Shown here one piece after another: positions 61,405 through 64,000 of a stretch of DNA of 64,000 nucleotides; position 1 is the first letter of the stretch, and the number at the start of each line of letters is the position of its first letter. The notes beneath the pieces were generated by a model. The model was not told the DNA's origin. It was given only the letters and a program-made list of their open reading frames with translations, and did no database searches. The stretch is from Flavobacterium piscis (lineage in GTDB: Bacteria; Bacteroidota; Bacteroidia; Flavobacteriales; Flavobacteriaceae): contig NZ_LVEN01000004.1 of assembly GCF_001686925.1 (NCBI RefSeq), positions 100,878 through 164,877 of the forward strand. The letters are read 5' to 3'. The position numbers and the translations under genes were made by a program.

Positions 61405-61986
61405 TTAGAAGTTTTTAGAAACTCCAATATTAACTGTTTTACCAAAATTGAAGTAGAAACGGCTATTATCTCCCCCGTTATTCTCAACATTCATTGTTTC
61501 GTAACCTAAACCACCAATGCTGAAGTTTAAACCAAAACCTTTTTTCATGTTAATAAAAAGAGCCGGAGTAATGCCTACGTACATACCATCTGCTTTAGTT
61601 TTACCAACAAGATTTCCATTTTCATAATTTTTGATTTTTTGATTTTGAAAACCAGCTCCTAAATCAGCAAATACAGAAAATGTCTCACTTAACGGAACCG
61701 AATAGCGTACAAACGCACCATATTTGTAAGCATTAAATTTACCTTCTCCTCCTCCATTATCAGTTTTTGTAGACTGAATCGTAAATTCAGCACCCAATGT
61801 CCAGTTATCGTGAAACTGATAACCCACTTTTGGAGAAAACTCAAACGTATTTGTTTTCGCTTCAGCGATTGGGCGGTCAATTTTTTGAGAATTATACCCA
61901 ATGTTTCCACCAACTAAAACTGTTCCCTTTTGAGCATTTGCGAAGCTTACCGTAGCTAATGCAAGAATAAGTAGCATTTTTTTCAT
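61405..61986 (-). CDS. Small outer-membrane beta-barrel protein, paralog 1
   Basis: This 193-residue protein has a signal peptide (MKKMLLILALATVSFANAQ). Alternating strands contain YNSQKIDRP, EFSPKVGYQFHDNWTLGAEF, and a C-terminal FGKTVNIGVSKNF ending in Phe, the usual outer-membrane insertion signal. An eight-stranded OMP fold is likely. It is a tandem paralog of the gene at 62197, with shared openings and endings. A leader hairpin (61987-62012) abuts its start codon. Function unknown. Confidence 0.85.
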   Translation of the reverse strand: MKKMLLILALATVSFANAQKGTVLVGGNIGYNSQKIDRPIAEAKTNTFEFSPKVGYQFHDNWTLGAEFTIQSTKTDNGGGEGKFNAYKYGAFVRYSVPLSETFSVFADLGAGFQNQKIKNYENGNLVGKTKADGMYVGITPALFINMKKGFGLNFSIGGLGYETMNVENNGGDNSRFYFNFGKTVNIGVSKNF

Positions 61987-62012
61987 ATGTAAATGATTAT
62001 TAAAATTTACAT
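61987..62012 (-). promoter_or_regulatory. Leader inverted repeat touching the start codon of paralog 1
   Basis: ATGTAAAT (61987-61994) and ATTTACAT (62005-62012) are exact inverted arms 10 bp apart, directly next to the start codon at 61984-61986. In the mRNA they could hide the initiation region. Paralog 2 lacks it. Confidence 0.5.
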
Positions 62013-62145
62013 AGACACAACAACAAAAATACCAATATCCATCTACAACACATTTAGTAACAATTTGTTAAAATCATCACATTAAAGAAATAAGGTAAAA
62101 ATATTGGCTTAACATTTCTGTAAAGAAAAAACTTAAAAAACAAAA

Positions 62146-62170
62146 AAAGCACTCCAAATAGGAGTGCTTT
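62146..62170 (-). terminator. Terminator of the second small beta-barrel gene
   Basis: AAAGCACTCC (62146-62155) pairs with GGAGTGCTTT (62161-62170), with an A-run outside. It is similar to the terminator at 61356-61379. Confidence 0.85.
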
Positions 62171-62196
62171 TCGAAATTGAAATATATTTCTAAAAA

Positions 62197-62784
62197 TTAG
62201 AAATTTTTTGAGATCCCTACAGAAAATGCTTTTCCGAAAGTGAAATTAAAGTTTTTAACGTTATCTCCGTTACCGGTATTTCCATCAAAATTATAAGTAT
62301 TATACCCTAAACCTCCAATATTGAAGTTTAAACCAAATCCTTTATTAACATTAATGAAAATTGCAGGAGTAACATCAATATAAAAACCATCTCCTTTATT
62401 AATTCCAGAAATTGGTCCAACAGTATTTGTTTCTTTTGTACTTTGGTAACCAACTCCTAAATCAGCATAGGCAGAAAAAGTTTGATTTAATGGCTTAGAA
62501 TAACGTAAAAAACCTCCTAAAGAGAAATCATTTACTTTAGCCTCAGTATTACCAAATTCTCTTTTTGAAGAACCAACTCCTGCTTCAATACCCGCAGTCC
62601 AGTTTTCGTGAAATTGATAACCTACTTTAGGAGAAAAACCAAAATAATTCTCTTTAGTTTCAGAACCTGCATTTGATACATTTTGAGAATTGTACTCAAT
62701 ACTTCCCATAACTAAAATAGACCCTTTTTGAGCATTTGCAAAGCTAAACATAGCTAATGCAAGAACAACTAACATTTTTTTCAT
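62197..62784 (-). CDS. Small outer-membrane beta-barrel protein, paralog 2
   Basis: This 195-residue protein has a signal peptide (MKKMLVVLALAMFSFANAQ), then a barrel with FGFSPKVGYQFHENWTAGIE and a C-terminal FGKAFSVGISKNF ending in Phe. It is clearly related to the gene at 61405; the same pair of motifs and length indicates a tandem duplication. The two genes have separate terminators, so they may be expressed separately. Function unknown. Confidence 0.85.
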   Translation of the reverse strand: MKKMLVVLALAMFSFANAQKGSILVMGSIEYNSQNVSNAGSETKENYFGFSPKVGYQFHENWTAGIEAGVGSSKREFGNTEAKVNDFSLGGFLRYSKPLNQTFSAYADLGVGYQSTKETNTVGPISGINKGDGFYIDVTPAIFINVNKGFGLNFNIGGLGYNTYNFDGNTGNGDNVKNFNFTFGKAFSVGISKNF

Positions 62785-62903
62785 TGTGATATTTATAAAT
62801 TTTAATACTCCTTTAACAATAAAGATGCCACTGTTCCTGAATAATTCATTTTTAAATTCGATTCTTTAAAAGGCAAAATTTAGTAATCAAAACTATTTCT
62901 GTT

Positions 62904-62911
62904 TACTTTTG
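62904..62911 (+). promoter_or_regulatory. -7 element (TACTTTTG) for gldA
   Basis: TACTTTTG matches TAnnTTTG, 16 bp before the gldA ATG. The -33 is weak. Confidence 0.5.
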
Positions 62912-62927
62912 TAGCAAATAAAAAGTC

Positions 62928-63824
62928 ATGTCGATAGAAGTAAACAACATATCAAAAAGTTACGGAACTCAAAAAGCATTAAATTCAATTTCGTTCTCTA
63001 TCCAAAAAGGAGAAATCGTTGGATTTCTTGGTCCAAACGGAGCAGGAAAATCTACTTTAATGAAAATTTTGACTACTTATATACTTGCCGATGGCGGTTC
63101 AGCACTTGTAAATGGTCATGATGTCATGACGAGCGCAAAGTCAGTTCAACGTTCTATTGGCTACTTACCGGAACATAATCCGTTGTATCTGGATTTGTAT
63201 GTTCGTGAGTATTTGGCTTTTAATGCCGATGTTTATCAGGTTCCAAAATCAAGAATCGAAGAAGTAATTCAACTGACAGGACTGACACCGGAAAGCCATA
63301 AAAAAATAGCACAGTTGTCTAAAGGATACCGCCAGCGTGTGGGACTTGCGAATGCTTTATTGCACAATCCGGATGTTTTAATTCTGGATGAACCTACTAC
63401 TGGTTTGGACCCGAATCAGTTAATGGAAATTCGTAACGTAATTAAAAATGTGGGAAAAGATAAAACGGTTTTTTTATCGACTCATATTATGCAGGAAGTC
63501 GAAGCTATTTGCGATCGTGTCATTATTATTGACAAAGGACAAATTGTTGCCGATAAAAAATTAGATCATTTAGTATCTGAAAATAAAGAACAAGTTATCG
63601 AAGTAGAATTTGATTATCAGATACAGGAACAACTTCTGGCAAAGCTCGAAAATATTACGTCATATAAAAATATTCATGATATGACCTGGGAACTCACTTT
63701 TGTTGCCGAAAAAGATATGCGTCCCGCTATTTTTGATTTTGCCAACGAAAATGGTTTGAAAACATTACAGCTTAATCAAAAAAATAAAAACCTCGAAGCC
63801 GTATTTAGAGAAATTACTAAATAG
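62928..63824 (+). CDS. gldA: Gliding motility ABC transporter ATP-binding protein GldA
   Basis: This 298-residue ABC ATPase has Walker A GPNGAGKST (35-43), a signature LSKGYRQRV near 131, Walker B VLILDEPTTG near 155 and the switch His in STHIMQE. The C-terminal extension (about 225-298) is like that of GldA proteins. In F. johnsoniae GldA works with the membrane subunits GldF and GldG, which are encoded elsewhere and absent here. It ends in CAGT-type repeats and a terminator. Confidence 0.9.
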   Translation: MSIEVNNISKSYGTQKALNSISFSIQKGEIVGFLGPNGAGKSTLMKILTTYILADGGSALVNGHDVMTSAKSVQRSIGYLPEHNPLYLDLYVREYLAFNADVYQVPKSRIEEVIQLTGLTPESHKKIAQLSKGYRQRVGLANALLHNPDVLILDEPTTGLDPNQLMEIRNVIKNVGKDKTVFLSTHIMQEVEAICDRVIIIDKGQIVADKKLDHLVSENKEQVIEVEFDYQIQEQLLAKLENITSYKNIHDMTWELTFVAEKDMRPAIFDFANENGLKTLQLNQKNKNLEAVFREITK

Positions 63825-63825
63825 A

Positions 63826-63853
63826 GTTTTCAGTTTACAGTCTCAGTTTACAG
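63826..63853. repeat. CAGT-phased repeat after gldA
   Basis: AGTTTTCAGTTTACAG and TCTCAGTTTACAG repeat the CAGTTTAC word twice; same family as 17401-17470 and 36761-36826. Confidence 0.65.
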
Positions 63854-63855
63854 AT

Positions 63856-63897
63856 AAAAGTCAATTGTTTCTCTTATAGAAATAATTGACTTTTTTT
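63856..63897 (+). terminator. Intrinsic terminator after gldA
   Basis: AAAAGTCAATT (63857-63867) faces AATTGAC (63884-63890) followed by T7. Confidence 0.75.
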
Positions 63898-64000
63898 GCA
63901 ATACTTTCTGATCTTACTTTCACTAATTATTTTACCGCAGAGAACACAAAGATTTTTATATAAGAGCCTTTAGAAAGCACAGAGATTCTGTGTTGATTTC

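Overview
The window reads as chromosomal DNA of a gliding Flavobacterium (Bacteroidota), close to F. johnsoniae in gene content. It is AT-rich and Shine-Dalgarno-poor, many genes are preceded by the Bacteroidetes -7 motif TAnnTTTG, lipoproteins and SusC-type receptors are present, and three gliding / type IX secretion (T9SS) loci are found: gldJ-porU-porV, gldE-gldD and gldA. No tRNA, rRNA, CRISPR array, insertion sequence, prophage or integrase was seen. Most of the window is core genome.

Layout. 1-3.6 kb: the start of a SusC-like receptor gene (cut by the window edge) diverges from a membrane-bound beta-propeller/Y_Y_Y/helix-turn-helix regulator, with a repeat-rich spacer. 3.6-12.6 kb: murF and gldJ on the minus strand, porU (T9SS sortase) and porV (its outer-membrane shuttle) on the plus strand, then cytidine deaminase. 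12.7-17.4 kb: pyruvate dehydrogenase E1-alpha and a two-lipoyl-domain E2, then an M1 aminopeptidase lipoprotein. 17.7-26 kb: an AhpD-like protein with an AraC regulator, a glycosyltransferase, MiaE, a large AsmA-like protein, a DfsB-like protein and an unrecognised membrane protein. 26-36.7 kb: rplU-rpmA, a two-gene M16 peptidase operon, an EamA transporter, a lipoprotein with a heavy-metal-associated fold, a VOC protein, the mutY-ssb-gldE-gldD operon, and HU followed by a 30-codon very basic ORF. 37-47 kb: RNase G, then alpha-2-macroglobulin and PBP1C. 47-53.5 kb: a hypothetical protein, tadA, a Cys-motif/TonB-C fusion, dxs, a DUF3078 protein and dGTPase. 53.6-61 kb: pyruvate formate-lyase with its activase, an oxalate/formate-type MFS carrier, an Lrp regulator and metE. 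61-64 kb: two paralogous small beta-barrels and gldA.

The most useful new signals are regulatory or dispersed. An FNR/CRP-like inverted repeat lies at exactly the same distance from the -7 box of pflB and of the OFA carrier. A near-identical 14-bp operator lies at both the lrp start and the metE promoter. Two copies of a degenerate intergenic element lie 14 kb apart. Several other intergenic repeat families recur (CTGAGCGAAGTCGAAG, CAGT-phased, AAATTCCAA, TTTGTCAAAGTTT terminators, and long inverted repeats at 38.6 and 41.1 kb). The 30-codon ORF after HU is the best candidate for an overlooked gene. I found no clear new multi-gene defence or biosynthetic system.
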